DNA of 64,000 bases from JBPEWY01 sp052032225 (lineage in GTDB: Bacteria; Bacteroidota; Bacteroidia; Flavobacteriales; Flavobacteriaceae): NCBI GenBank assembly GCA_052032225.1, contig JBPEWY010000042.1, positions 1-64,000 of the forward strand. The letters are read 5' to 3'. This document shows, piece by piece, positions 7,420 through 16,055 of the stretch. Numbering within the stretch: the first letter of the stretch is position 1; every line of letters begins with the position of its first letter. The position numbers and the translations under genes are program-made. A model generated the notes under the pieces. The model made no database searches, was not told the DNA's origin, and was given only the letters and a program-made list of their open reading frames with translations.

Positions 7420-8472
7420 CTACACGTCGTCATAGTCAATAACAAGCGTGTCTGTTACAGGGTGAGATTGGCATGTTAGTATTAAACCTTCGGCTATTTC
7501 GGCATCGGTTAAAATTTGGTTGTTGGCCATTGTTACTTTACCCTCTTTTACACGTGCAATACAGCTACTGCAAATACCGCCTTGGCAGGAATAAGGTGCA
7601 TCTACATTATTATCTAAAGCAGCATCTAATACACGTTGCTTTTTATCCATAATAAAACTAAACGAATCATCATCTACCACTCCGGTAACTTTTGTTTTTC
7701 CGGGGGCAATATCTTCGCTGGCAGAAACAGCATCGCTACTGGTTGAAAACAACTCTGTTAAAATTGCGTTTTCAGACACACCGTTAGCAATAAGTTGCTC
7801 TTTAACAGTAGTTATCATTCCTTCCGGGCCACATAAATAAAAAGCATCAATATGTTGGTTTTTATGCTTGTTGTTTATCACGTAGTTTACTACAGATGCA
7901 TCTATTCTTCCAAATAAAGCATTGCCTTCTTTAGTTCTGCTGTAAACAAAATATACGCTTAAGTTTTGGCTATATTTTTGTGCCAGTTCTGTAATTTGAT
8001 TATAAAACATAGTTTCTGTAACCGATTGGTTGCCAAAAACCAAAATAAACGTACTATTAGGCTCATTTTTTAAAAGGCTTTGCATTATGCTCATTATGGG
8101 TGTAATACCACTCCCTGCAGCAAATGCAGCAACGGTACGACTATTATTGTCTGGCTTTAAAACAAACTTTCCTTCAGGAGCACTAACCTGTAGCGTATCG
8201 CCCACTTGTAGCTCATTATTGGCATAAACAGAAAAAGTACCACCTTTAACTTTTTTAATACCAACAGATAAATCTTTACTTCCGGCCGGAGAACAGATGG
8301 AGTAAGAGCGTCTAAGCTCTGTATTATTTAACTCTTTTTTTATGGTAATGTATTGTCCGGGCAAAAACGTAAAAACGTCTTGTAGGTTATCCGGAATAGT
8401 AAAAGTTACCACAACAGAATTAGGGGTTTCTCTTTTAATGTGCGATACTGTTAAAGGATAAAATTGAGCCAT
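7420..8472 (-). CDS. PaaE-like flavin/[2Fe-2S] reductase
   Basis: A 350-residue electron-transfer protein in three domains. The FAD-binding barrel has the R-x-Y-S type motif (RRSYSICS, about 54-61). The NAD(P)-binding fold contains GSGITPIMS and CGPEGM. The C-terminal plant-type ferredoxin has ligands C296, C301, C304 and C334. This is the build of phenylacetyl-CoA epoxidase reductase PaaE and related ferredoxin-NADP reductases. No paaABCD oxygenase gene is nearby, so the partner is unknown. The longer frame to 8550 adds a hydrophobic stretch not expected for a cytosolic reductase and crosses a TATTTTTG promoter (8490-8497), so the ATG at 8472 is used. Confidence 0.85.
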   Translation of the reverse strand: MAQFYPLTVSHIKRETPNSVVVTFTIPDNLQDVFTFLPGQYITIKKELNNTELRRSYSICSPAGSKDLSVGIKKVKGGTFSVYANNELQVGDTLQVSAPEGKFVLKPDNNSRTVAAFAAGSGITPIMSIMQSLLKNEPNSTFILVFGNQSVTETMFYNQITELAQKYSQNLSVYFVYSRTKEGNALFGRIDASVVNYVINNKHKNQHIDAFYLCGPEGMITTVKEQLIANGVSENAILTELFSTSSDAVSASEDIAPGKTKVTGVVDDDSFSFIMDKKQRVLDAALDNNVDAPYSCQGGICSSCIARVKEGKVTMANNQILTDAEIAEGLILTCQSHPVTDTLVIDYDDV

Positions 8473-8489
8473 AACCTGTAAAATTTGCC

Positions 8490-8497
8490 CAAAAATA
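8490..8497 (-). promoter_or_regulatory. Promoter -7 element TATTTTTG for the PaaE-like gene
   Basis: A perfect TAnnTTTG on the minus strand, 18 bases upstream of the chosen ATG. It argues against the 26-residue N-terminal extension of the longest frame. No copy of the tetR-flanking palindrome is seen here. Confidence 0.55.
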
Positions 8498-8622
8498 TAA
8501 AACAACACCAATAAAGTGTGTAAAAAGTGTTTGCAATTACTAGCTAACACATTAAAAATAACTGTATACTTGTAACAAAATGAGTTTAATAACTACCAAT
8601 TAACCAAAATTATCCTATCACT

Positions 8623-10110
8623 ATGTATAAACACTTTATTACACTACAGTGGAAATCTTTTTTTAGATCGGCCAGTGTAGATAAAAGTATTGGATTAAAA
8701 ATATTAATGGGATTTTTAGCCATTTACTTTGCAGTAGCTTTTTTAGGATTAGGATTTGGATTATACCCGTTACTTGAAGATTTATACCCGGAAAAAGACC
8801 CGCTAAAAATTGTAAACAGTTATGTAGTTATCTGGCTGGCTATAGAGCTGGTGTTTAGGTTTTTTATGCAAACGCTTCCGGTAGTTAACATTAAACCCTT
8901 GCTAACACTCCCAATAAAAAAGGGCAAGGTAGTACATTATGTATTGTTAAAATCATTCTTCTCTTTTTATAATTTATTACCGCTTTTAGTTATAATACCA
9001 TTTGGTATAATTTGTATTTTTGCAGGAAATAAGCCGGTTTGGGGTATGGTGGCATGGATGTTTTCTTTATACTGTTTAACCTTAAGTGTTAACTATGCAA
9101 ACTTTTTGCTGAAGAAAAAATTTGCCGAAAACTTAAAAGCATTACTTCCCTTTTTATTGGTTGCTTTGGTATTTGTTGTTTTAGAAGTTTTTAAAATTTT
9201 TAGCATTAGCAATTATATAGGGAATGATTTAACTACTTTAATTAACAAGCCTTTTTTAGTAGGGTTTCCACTTTTGCTTTTAATTGGTCTTTATGCATTT
9301 AATTATAAATTTTTAACTAAAAAGTTTTACTTAGATGCTTCTTTACAAACCAAAACAAAAGAAGCTACTACAACCGATTTGTCTTGGACCAGACGTTTTG
9401 GAGATATTGCCCCTTTTTTACAATTAGATTTAAAACTTATTTGGAGAAACAAAAGACCTAAAACAACTATCTGGATTAGCCTTTTAATTTTAGCATACGG
9501 GCTTATATTTTACCCGAACGATATTTATCATGAACAAATGCCGGCATTTTTTGTGTTTGTGGGCATATTCACATCGGGAATTTTTATGATTAATTTCGGG
9601 CAGTTTATACCCGCTTGGGACAGTAGTTATTACCCCATGATGATGGCACAGAACATTCCAATTAAAAAATACCTTTCTTCTAAAATTGGGTTAATGACAT
9701 TTAGCGTGGTAGTTTTGTTTTTCTTGAGCACTCCATATGTATATTTTGGATGGCATATTCTTGCGCTAAATATTGCTTGTGCACTCTACAATATAGGAGT
9801 AAATATTCCGGTAATTATCTATGCCGGATCGTTTAATAAAAAAAGAATAGACTTAGAGAAAAGTCCGTTTATGAATTACCAAGGTACGGGAGCAACCCAA
9901 TGGATTATTGGTTTACCGCTAATGCTCCTTCCTATTGGTATTTGGTATTTAGCCTACAAATTGGGTTCATTTAGCATAGCATCAATTGTTTTAGGGGCCT
10001 TTGGTGTAGTTGGGTTAATGCTTAGAAGTTGGTTGTTAAACCCCATAGCAAATGCCTACATTAAACGCAAATACGCCATGATTCACGGATTTAAACAACA
10101 AGCAGAATAA
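8623..10110 (+). CDS. ABC transporter permease, DUF5687-like
   Basis: A 495-residue polytopic inner-membrane protein with roughly ten to twelve hydrophobic segments and a long basic loop in the middle (about 245-285, WRNKRPKTT). It matches the Bacteroidota DUF5687 family, which is regularly paired with an ABC ATPase, as here (16 bases before the next gene). It is presumed to form an export-type ABC complex with that ATPase. The substrate is unknown, and no periplasmic substrate-binding protein is present, which also favours export. It is divergent from the PaaE-like gene across 150 bases. Confidence 0.8.
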   Translation: MYKHFITLQWKSFFRSASVDKSIGLKILMGFLAIYFAVAFLGLGFGLYPLLEDLYPEKDPLKIVNSYVVIWLAIELVFRFFMQTLPVVNIKPLLTLPIKKGKVVHYVLLKSFFSFYNLLPLLVIIPFGIICIFAGNKPVWGMVAWMFSLYCLTLSVNYANFLLKKKFAENLKALLPFLLVALVFVVLEVFKIFSISNYIGNDLTTLINKPFLVGFPLLLLIGLYAFNYKFLTKKFYLDASLQTKTKEATTTDLSWTRRFGDIAPFLQLDLKLIWRNKRPKTTIWISLLILAYGLIFYPNDIYHEQMPAFFVFVGIFTSGIFMINFGQFIPAWDSSYYPMMMAQNIPIKKYLSSKIGLMTFSVVVLFFLSTPYVYFGWHILALNIACALYNIGVNIPVIIYAGSFNKKRIDLEKSPFMNYQGTGATQWIIGLPLMLLPIGIWYLAYKLGSFSIASIVLGAFGVVGLMLRSWLLNPIANAYIKRKYAMIHGFKQQAE

Positions 10111-10126
10111 CAAAAAACAGAAAGCA

Positions 10127-10822
10127 ATGATAACAGTACATAACCTAACTAAAAAATACAAAGACACAACGGTACTAAACATAGAGAGCTTACAAATTCC
10201 GAAAGGACAAAGTTTTGGTCTGGTTGGAAACAACGGAGCCGGAAAAACAACTTTTTTTAGCTTGTTGTTAGATTTAATACAACCTACAACAGGGTATATA
10301 GAAAATAATGGAATTCAGGTAAACAAAAGCGAAGAATGGAAACCGTTCACATCAGCTTTTATAGATGAGAGCTTTTTAATTGGCTACTTAACACCCGAAG
10401 AGTATTTTTATTTTATTGGCGAATTACGCGGAAGCAACAAAGCTGATGTGGATGCCCTTTTAGCTGAGTTTAAAGAGTTTTTTAATGATGAGATTTTAGG
10501 TAAGAAAAAATATTTAAGAGATCTCTCTAAAGGAAATCAAAAAAAGGTAGGTGTTGTAGCTTCGCTTATTGGTAATCCGGAGGTTATTGTGTTAGATGAG
10601 CCTTTTGCAAATTTAGACCCAACCACTCAAATAAGGCTTAAACGTATTATAAAAGAGTTGGCACAAAACCCAGATAAAACACTGCTTATTTCTAGTCACG
10701 ATTTAATGCACGTAACCGAAGTTAGCGATCGTATTGTTGTACTACACAAAGGCGAAGTGGTAAAAGACATAAAAACATCTACAGAAACCCTTAAAGAATT
10801 AGAACAGTTTTTTGCAGGATAG
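10127..10822 (+). CDS. ABC transporter ATP-binding protein
   Basis: A 231-residue single ATPase domain with Walker A GNNGAGKTT (34-42), the signature DLSKGNQKK (an LSxGxxxK variant of LSGGQ, as in CcmA/NatA-type exporters), Walker B VIVLDEPFANLDP and the switch histidine in SSHDL. It energises the DUF5687 permease encoded 16 bases upstream. The altered signature and the lack of a binding protein suit an exporter. The C-terminus is short, with no regulatory domain. Confidence 0.9.
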   Translation: MITVHNLTKKYKDTTVLNIESLQIPKGQSFGLVGNNGAGKTTFFSLLLDLIQPTTGYIENNGIQVNKSEEWKPFTSAFIDESFLIGYLTPEEYFYFIGELRGSNKADVDALLAEFKEFFNDEILGKKKYLRDLSKGNQKKVGVVASLIGNPEVIVLDEPFANLDPTTQIRLKRIIKELAQNPDKTLLISSHDLMHVTEVSDRIVVLHKGEVVKDIKTSTETLKELEQFFAG

Positions 10823-10851
10823 CGTACAAATTAATTGTTTGTACATTATAA

Positions 10852-10938
10852 GAATTCCTTTTGTTTAAAAAATAACATTATTTTTACCTGTAAACATACT
10901 AAACCAAGGCTTTTTTAGTTTACAAAACAAAAGGATTC
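10852..10938 (+). promoter_or_regulatory. Long-range inverted repeat in the sprE leader
   Basis: The arm 10852-10866 (GAATTCCTTTTGTTT) pairs with 10925-10938 (AAACAAAAGGATTC) over 14 bp with one bulged T. Between them is a small A/T hairpin (AAAAATAA-CA-TTATTTTT). The 3' arm contains the purine-rich AAAAGGA that would be the ribosome-binding site 15 bases before the TTG start, so pairing would hide it. Confidence 0.4.
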
Positions 10939-10950
10939 CTTAGCTATATT

Positions 10951-13503
10951 TTGAAACTACAACACAAAACACTGGGTCTTACGCTTGTTTTAACTGCTAC
11001 GATTATTGGGTGTTCTACCAAAAAAGACACTTTTATAAATCGTAATTGGCATGCTATTACGGCAGAATACAACACGCTTTATAACGGGTACAATGCATTG
11101 CAAGAAGGCGTGGCACAACTAAATGCAACGTATGTAGATAATTACTGGGATATTCTTCCGGTAGAACGCATGGCTGTCTCTGATGAGGTAAAACTATCAT
11201 CAGCTCCTAAAAACCCTAATTTTGAAAGAGCCGAAGAAAAAGCCACAAAAGCCATACAAAAACATGGTATGGAAATTAACAACAGAGAACGCAACCCGCA
11301 AATAGATGAAGCTTTTTTGTTGTTAGGAAAATCCAGATACTACGATCAACGCTTTATTCCTGCACTAGAAGCGTTTAACTACATCCTTTATAAATATCCT
11401 AATAGTAGCACAATAGCACAAGCTAAAATTTGGCGAGAAAAAGTAAATCTTAGGCTAGAAAACGAAGAGCTTGCATTAGAAAACCTAAAAAAACTACTAA
11501 AACAAGAGCGTCTAACAGACCAAGATTATGCAGATGCTTCTGCAATGATGGCACAAGCATACATAAACCTAAAATATTTAGATAGTGCAGCTAAAAGATT
11601 ACGATTAGCAGCTAAGGCAACCAAAAACTTCGAAGAAAAAGGAAGGTACTATTACATTGTTGGTCAGCTTTACAACAAAATGGGTGTTAAAGACACCGCA
11701 AATATGGCGTTTAGTAAAGTGGTAGAACTTAACCGAAAAACACCAAGAACGTATCATATTCACGCTAAACTACAACTGTTAAAAAATCAAGAGCTTACAG
11801 ATAATAACAAAGAAGCTATTTACGAGCAATTACAAGAAATGGCAGAAAACAGAGAAAACAGACCATTTTTACACAAAATTTATCACGAAATAGCTAATTA
11901 CCATCATAAAGCAGATTCTACAGAAACCGCAATTACTTTTTTCAATAAATCGTTACGTGCCTCTAAACAAGATGCTGTTTTAAATGCGCTAAATTATGAG
12001 CGCTTAGCCGAAATAAACTTTTACAATAAAAACTATAAAATAGCGGGCGCATATTACGATAGTACACTTACAAACATATCTGAAAACACCAGAAAATTTA
12101 GAAACATCACTAAAAAAAGAAACAATTTAGATGAGGTTATACAATACGAAAGTTTAGTACAAAAAAACGACAGTATTCTGTATTTAGTGAACGCATCTGC
12201 CCAAGAGCGCGTTGCTTACTTTACAGCGCATATAGAAAAACTAAAAGAAAAAGAAGCGCAAGAAGAAGCTAAAAGAGAGCAATTAAAGCAGCAAACCGGT
12301 TTTGCAGGCACAGGGCTGTCTAACACTAATGTAAGCTCCGGAGATACATTTTACTTTTACAATACTACTATTGTAGGCTACGGTAAAACAGCATTTAAAA
12401 ATAAATGGGGAGACAGACCTTTAGAAGACAATTGGCGCTTATCTAACAAAACAACAGTTTCTGAGCAAGAAACAGCCGGCACAAGTACTACAACACAAAC
12501 CAACCAAGTGGTGCCAAGAGATAAACTATATGATGTTACATATTATATAGAGAAAATTCCAACCAATAGTAAGGTAATTGATAGTTTAGAACTTGAACGT
12601 AATTTTGCTAACTACCAACTTGCGCTTATTTATAAAGAAAAATTTAAAGAGTACGAGTTGGCAGCTCAAAAATTAGTAGCAGTGCTTCAGTCTAACCCCG
12701 AAGAAAAACTAATTCTTCCATCAAAATATAATTTATATAAAGTATATCAAATATTAAATAATCCTTTAGCCGAGAAGGTTAAAGAAGATATTGTGACAAA
12801 TTATCCATCATCACAATATGCACAATTGCTTTTGCGTCCGGAAAATGTAATAGACAATCAATCAAAAAACAGTCCGGAGGCTTTATATAGTAAATTGTAT
12901 AAAGAATTTGAAGCTCAAAATTTTGAGCATGTAATAACAACATCAGAACAATACGCTAAAACATATAACGGCTTGCCAATTGCAGCAAAATTTGCAATGC
13001 TTAAGGCTATGGCAATAGGAAGATTACAAGGATTTGAGGCTTTTAAAGAAGCATTAAATTATGTGGCGCTTAATTTCCCTAACAATCCGGAGGGCAAGCA
13101 TGCGCAAAAAATTATAGAAGAACAATTACCTAAATTAGGCAACAGCAACTTTGCAGAATCTGTGCCGAGAGGAAATTACAAATTGGTTTTTCCGTTTAAA
13201 AAATCAGATACAGTTGCTATTAACAAATTATACAAAACATTAGAACGCTCGTTAAAAGAGTTGCGTTACGATCATTTAAAACTATCTAAAGATATTTACA
13301 ACACTACAACAATGTTTGTGGTAGTGCATGGATTTAAACAAAAAGAATACGCTTTAGGATATGCAGAGTTGTTAAATATTAACAAAGATTACAAAGTAAG
13401 GGATGAGAATTTTGTAATTTTGTCAGACAACTACAAAATTGTACAAATTCATAAGAATTTAGACGATTATTTAAGTAAAATAAGTACTCAGAACACTAAT
13501 TGA
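10951..13503 (+). CDS. sprE: Gliding/type IX secretion lipoprotein SprE (PorW)
   Basis: An 850-residue periplasmic lipoprotein required in flavobacteria for gliding and for the type IX secretion system. It opens with a lipoprotein signal (MKLQHKT..., lipobox TIIGC with Cys at about residue 21) followed by FINRNWHAITAEYNTLYNGYNAL, typical of SprE/PorW. Tetratricopeptide repeats fill about residues 105-400 and again after 550. The middle (about 420-520) is low-complexity and charged. The start codon is TTG; upstream the frame reaches a stop at 10900-10902 with no ATG, and the signal peptide begins exactly here. The bactofilin gene follows 10 bases downstream. Confidence 0.87.
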   Translation: MKLQHKTLGLTLVLTATIIGCSTKKDTFINRNWHAITAEYNTLYNGYNALQEGVAQLNATYVDNYWDILPVERMAVSDEVKLSSAPKNPNFERAEEKATKAIQKHGMEINNRERNPQIDEAFLLLGKSRYYDQRFIPALEAFNYILYKYPNSSTIAQAKIWREKVNLRLENEELALENLKKLLKQERLTDQDYADASAMMAQAYINLKYLDSAAKRLRLAAKATKNFEEKGRYYYIVGQLYNKMGVKDTANMAFSKVVELNRKTPRTYHIHAKLQLLKNQELTDNNKEAIYEQLQEMAENRENRPFLHKIYHEIANYHHKADSTETAITFFNKSLRASKQDAVLNALNYERLAEINFYNKNYKIAGAYYDSTLTNISENTRKFRNITKKRNNLDEVIQYESLVQKNDSILYLVNASAQERVAYFTAHIEKLKEKEAQEEAKREQLKQQTGFAGTGLSNTNVSSGDTFYFYNTTIVGYGKTAFKNKWGDRPLEDNWRLSNKTTVSEQETAGTSTTTQTNQVVPRDKLYDVTYYIEKIPTNSKVIDSLELERNFANYQLALIYKEKFKEYELAAQKLVAVLQSNPEEKLILPSKYNLYKVYQILNNPLAEKVKEDIVTNYPSSQYAQLLLRPENVIDNQSKNSPEALYSKLYKEFEAQNFEHVITTSEQYAKTYNGLPIAAKFAMLKAMAIGRLQGFEAFKEALNYVALNFPNNPEGKHAQKIIEEQLPKLGNSNFAESVPRGNYKLVFPFKKSDTVAINKLYKTLERSLKELRYDHLKLSKDIYNTTTMFVVVHGFKQKEYALGYAELLNINKDYKVRDENFVILSDNYKIVQIHKNLDDYLSKISTQNTN

Positions 13504-13513
13504 TTTTTTAGCT

Positions 13514-13927
13514 ATGTTTTCAGACAACAAAAAAGGAAAACTTTCTATGGAAGCTGCCAACGCACAGCCTAACAGAATAGGTGCAACAACCAAAATTAAA
13601 GGAGATGTAACTTCTGAAGCCGATTTTAGAATAGACGGACATTTAGAAGGAAACTTAACAACTACCGGAAAAGTAGTAATTGGGCGTGACGGCAGCATAA
13701 ATGGTAAAGTACAATGTGAAAATGCCGATATTGAGGGTAAATTTTCAGGAGAGCTTCAAGTAAACAGTTTATTGCTTTTAAAAGCTTCGGCTGTTATAGA
13801 AGGAGACGTAACAGTTGCTAAGCTTGCCGTAGAGCCCGGAGCAAACTTTAATGCAAATTGCACTATGAAAGGCGCCGGTGTAAAGCCAATTCAAAATGGA
13901 ACCCAAAAAACCGAAAAATCGGCCTAA
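13514..13927 (+). CDS. Bactofilin family protein
   Basis: A 137-residue cytoskeletal protein that polymerises without nucleotide. The core (about residues 17-115) is a right-handed beta-helix of glycine-spaced turns (KIKGDVTSEADFRIDGHLEG, then GSINGKVQCENADIEGKF) flanked by short disordered ends, the usual bactofilin plan. It sits 10 bases after sprE. Its last 32 bases overlap the start of the atpZ-like gene in another frame, so it is embedded in the sprE-atp string. In other bacteria bactofilins localise wall enzymes or motility factors. Here a link to gliding or cell shape is inference. Confidence 0.88.
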   Translation: MFSDNKKGKLSMEAANAQPNRIGATTKIKGDVTSEADFRIDGHLEGNLTTTGKVVIGRDGSINGKVQCENADIEGKFSGELQVNSLLLLKASAVIEGDVTVAKLAVEPGANFNANCTMKGAGVKPIQNGTQKTEKSA

Positions 13928-14120
13928 CCCTTACATTAGGTTTACTACTGTAGCCTTCCAAATGGGGGCTACCATTTATTTGGGTAATTTACTGGGCAAA
14001 TGGCTTGATAAAAAATACGAAACAACCTATTGGGAATCTTCTATAACACTTTTTGCTGTATTTGCCGCAATGTATATGGTAATTAGCCAAGTAATTAAAC
14101 TATCAAAAAAAAATGATTAA
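13896..14120 (+). CDS. atpZ: AtpZ/AtpI-like small membrane protein
   Basis: A 74-residue protein with a basic proline-rich N-terminus (MEPKKPKNRPNPY) and two membrane segments (about 18-33 and 46-65) separated by GKWLDKKYETT. This matches the AtpZ/AtpI-type proteins encoded before F1Fo genes, which help c-ring assembly or Mg2+ supply. The ATG overlaps the bactofilin gene by 32 bases, and the stop overlaps the next gene by 8, indicating tight coupling. Its position one gene before atpB supports the call. Confidence 0.8.
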   Translation: MEPKKPKNRPNPYIRFTTVAFQMGATIYLGNLLGKWLDKKYETTYWESSITLFAVFAAMYMVISQVIKLSKKND

Positions 14121-14526
14121 AAGCTTAATAGCTTATGCCATCAGTTTTTTGGGGTTGTCTTTTTTAGGGTATTTGGCTCATATTAATCTTGTAGACAGCA
14201 ATAAAATACTAACCCTCTTTAACATAAAAGAAGTTTACATTTTTTATGGGGTCTCATCATTTATAATATGCGCTGTTTTGCTGGGGCTTAGCACAATAAA
14301 TAAGTTTAAACCTCAAATAGGATTTTTGTATTTGGCTGCATTAGTGTTAAAAATTGTAGCCTTTTGTACGGTCTTTTACAATTCTGTTTTTAACCAGCAG
14401 AAACTAACACCTTCAGAAAGCCTTCAATTACTCATTCCGTTGTTTATTTTTTTAATGGTAGAGGTTTATTTTATTGCCAGGATTTTAAACCAACTGCACG
14501 AGAATAATTTTAAGCATAAAAAATAA
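14113..14526 (+). CDS. Four-helix membrane protein before atpB (DUF6168-like)
   Basis: A 137-residue protein with four predicted membrane segments (about 4-22, 37-57, 68-88, 104-125) and a basic tail. It resembles the uncharacterised flavobacterial proteins that occupy the atpI position between atpZ and atpB. The topology is that of AtpI-like assembly factors, but sequence similarity to them is not obvious by eye. It overlaps atpZ by 8 bases. It ends 22 bases before the atpB promoter element. Confidence 0.65.
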   Translation: MIKSLIAYAISFLGLSFLGYLAHINLVDSNKILTLFNIKEVYIFYGVSSFIICAVLLGLSTINKFKPQIGFLYLAALVLKIVAFCTVFYNSVFNQQKLTPSESLQLLIPLFIFLMVEVYFIARILNQLHENNFKHKK

Positions 14527-14547
14527 TTGTTTTTTCAATTAAATAAC

Positions 14548-14555
14548 TACCTTTG
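14548..14555 (+). promoter_or_regulatory. atpB promoter -7 element TACCTTTG
   Basis: A perfect TAnnTTTG match followed by CA, 39 bases before the chosen atpB ATG at 14595. The longest frame (from 14553) starts at the TTG inside this element and is therefore rejected. It gives the ATP synthase genes a start of their own in addition to read-through from sprE-bactofilin-atpZ. Confidence 0.65.
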
Positions 14556-14594
14556 CACGAAATTTTTAAGGATAGTTTTTTGAATTATTTTAGA

Positions 14595-15710
14595 ATGAAG
14601 GCAGTAAAACAATCTATCAAGTTATTAGTCTTACTGGCAGCAGCATTAACAACAACCACTTCTTTTGCAGGAGGAGGTTCTGAAAAAGGAGATGCTGTTG
14701 ATACCCCAAAAGAAATACAAGATTACATTTTACATCACATTAAAGATTCGCATGATTTTTCGCTTTTTTCTTATACCAATAGCGAAGGTGAGCGTGTACA
14801 TGTTGGGTTTCCGTTACCTGTAATATTATGGACTAGCGAGGGGCTGGTTACCTTCATGTCTTCAGAATTTCATCACAACGATGACGGCAGTGTTATTGTA
14901 GAGAAAAAAGGCTTAAAGTTTGTAAAAGTTCACAGTAAAATTTATGAGCTTGAAAAAGGAGCCGATAAGGTTGTTTTTGATGAAGAACACCATCCTGTAA
15001 ATGCATCAAAAGTTTTAGACCTTTCTATAACCAAAAGCGTTTTCGGAATTTTATTGGTAGGGTTACTAATGTTGTTAGCTTTTGGATCATTAGCTAAGCA
15101 GTACAAGAAAAACAAAATACCAACCGGCTTTGGTAGAATTTTAGAGCCTCTAGTGCTTTATGTTAGAGACGAGATTGCAAAGCCAAATATTGGAGACAAG
15201 CACTACAGAAAGTTTACAGGTTATTTACTAACAGTATTTTTCTTTATCTGGATTTCTAACCTACTTGGTTTAACACCTCTTGGGTTTAACGTTACAGGAC
15301 AGATAGCTGTAACAGCTGCATTAGCTATCCTAACACTAGTTATTTACACCTTTAGCGGAAATAAAGATTACTGGGAGCATATTTTATGGATGCCGGGAGT
15401 TCCAATTTTAATACGTCCGGTGCTCGCAATTATAGAATTAGCAGGAGCATTTTTAATTAAACCGTTCTCACTGCTTGTTCGTTTATTTGCAAACATTTCG
15501 GCAGGACACATAGTTGTTATGAGTTTAATAGCAATTATGATAACAATGAAAGCTTCTTTAGGAGCAGTAGGATCTACATTGTTGTCGTTTGTACTGTCGT
15601 TTTTTATAACACTAATAGAGTTGTTAGTGGCCTTCTTACAAGCGTATATTTTTACCATGCTATCGGCTTTATTTATTGGTATGGCCGTTGCAGAGCACGA
15701 TCATCATTAA
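14595..15710 (+). CDS. atpB: ATP synthase Fo subunit a
   Basis: Proton-channel subunit of F1Fo ATP synthase, 371 residues from the ATG at 14595. As in other Bacteroidota it carries a cleavable-looking signal (MKAVKQSIKLLVLLAAALTT...) and a long periplasmic N-terminal region (to about residue 150) with many His and acidic residues, absent from E. coli subunit a. The conserved channel helix has the essential arginine in LLVRLFANISAGH (about 289-301). The C-terminal helices end in AEHDHH. The 14 extra residues of the longer frame would lie in the promoter and precede the signal peptide. Confidence 0.93.
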   Translation: MKAVKQSIKLLVLLAAALTTTTSFAGGGSEKGDAVDTPKEIQDYILHHIKDSHDFSLFSYTNSEGERVHVGFPLPVILWTSEGLVTFMSSEFHHNDDGSVIVEKKGLKFVKVHSKIYELEKGADKVVFDEEHHPVNASKVLDLSITKSVFGILLVGLLMLLAFGSLAKQYKKNKIPTGFGRILEPLVLYVRDEIAKPNIGDKHYRKFTGYLLTVFFFIWISNLLGLTPLGFNVTGQIAVTAALAILTLVIYTFSGNKDYWEHILWMPGVPILIRPVLAIIELAGAFLIKPFSLLVRLFANISAGHIVVMSLIAIMITMKASLGAVGSTLLSFVLSFFITLIELLVAFLQAYIFTMLSALFIGMAVAEHDHH

Positions 15711-15769
15711 TAAACGCAAAGTAAGAAACTAAAAAAGAGTTTAATTGTTAACTATATAAATTAATTGTT

Positions 15770-15964
15770 ATGACAATTCCAAATTTAGTAGGTGCTGGTT
15801 TAATAGTAATTGGTGCTGGTATTGGTTTAGGTAAAATCGGTGGAAGTGCAATGGAAGGTATTGCACGTCAGCCAGAAGCTACTGGTAAAATCCAAACAGC
15901 AATGATTATTATTGCTGCACTATTAGAAGGTTTAGCGTTTGGTGCATTATTCTTAGGAAAATAA
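15770..15964 (+). CDS. atpE: ATP synthase Fo subunit c
   Basis: The c-ring proteolipid, only 64 residues: two glycine-rich helices around the polar loop ARQPEATGK (32-40). The ion-binding carboxylate is E53 in AALLEGLAFG. The residue after E53 is Gly, and there is no Ser/Thr next to it as in Na+-type rings, which favours proton coupling (inference). It is the most abundant subunit per complex. A 15-bp hairpin without U-run follows directly (15981-16015) and may raise its mRNA level over downstream genes. Confidence 0.95.
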   Translation: MTIPNLVGAGLIVIGAGIGLGKIGGSAMEGIARQPEATGKIQTAMIIIAALLEGLAFGALFLGK

Positions 15965-15980
15965 TCCAAACTAAACAAAA

Positions 15981-16015
15981 ACACTTTCCTGTAACGGTTG
16001 GTTGCAGGAAAGTGT
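15981..16015 (+). promoter_or_regulatory. Intercistronic 15-bp hairpin between atpE and atpF
   Basis: ACACTTTCCTGTAAC (15981-15995) pairs with GTTGCAGGAAAGTGT (16001-16015), all Watson-Crick except one G-U, closing a 5-base loop. No U-run follows, so it is more likely an RNA-stability or processing element than a terminator. It sits 17 bases after the atpE stop and 40 bases before atpF. Confidence 0.65.
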
Positions 16016-16055
16016 ACTTAAACTAAAGATAATTAGTAGTTAAACACATAATATA

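Noticed and set aside
8473..8550. 26-residue N-terminal extension of the PaaE-like protein
   Set aside because: It adds a hydrophobic segment not expected in a cytosolic reductase and runs through a TATTTTTG promoter element.
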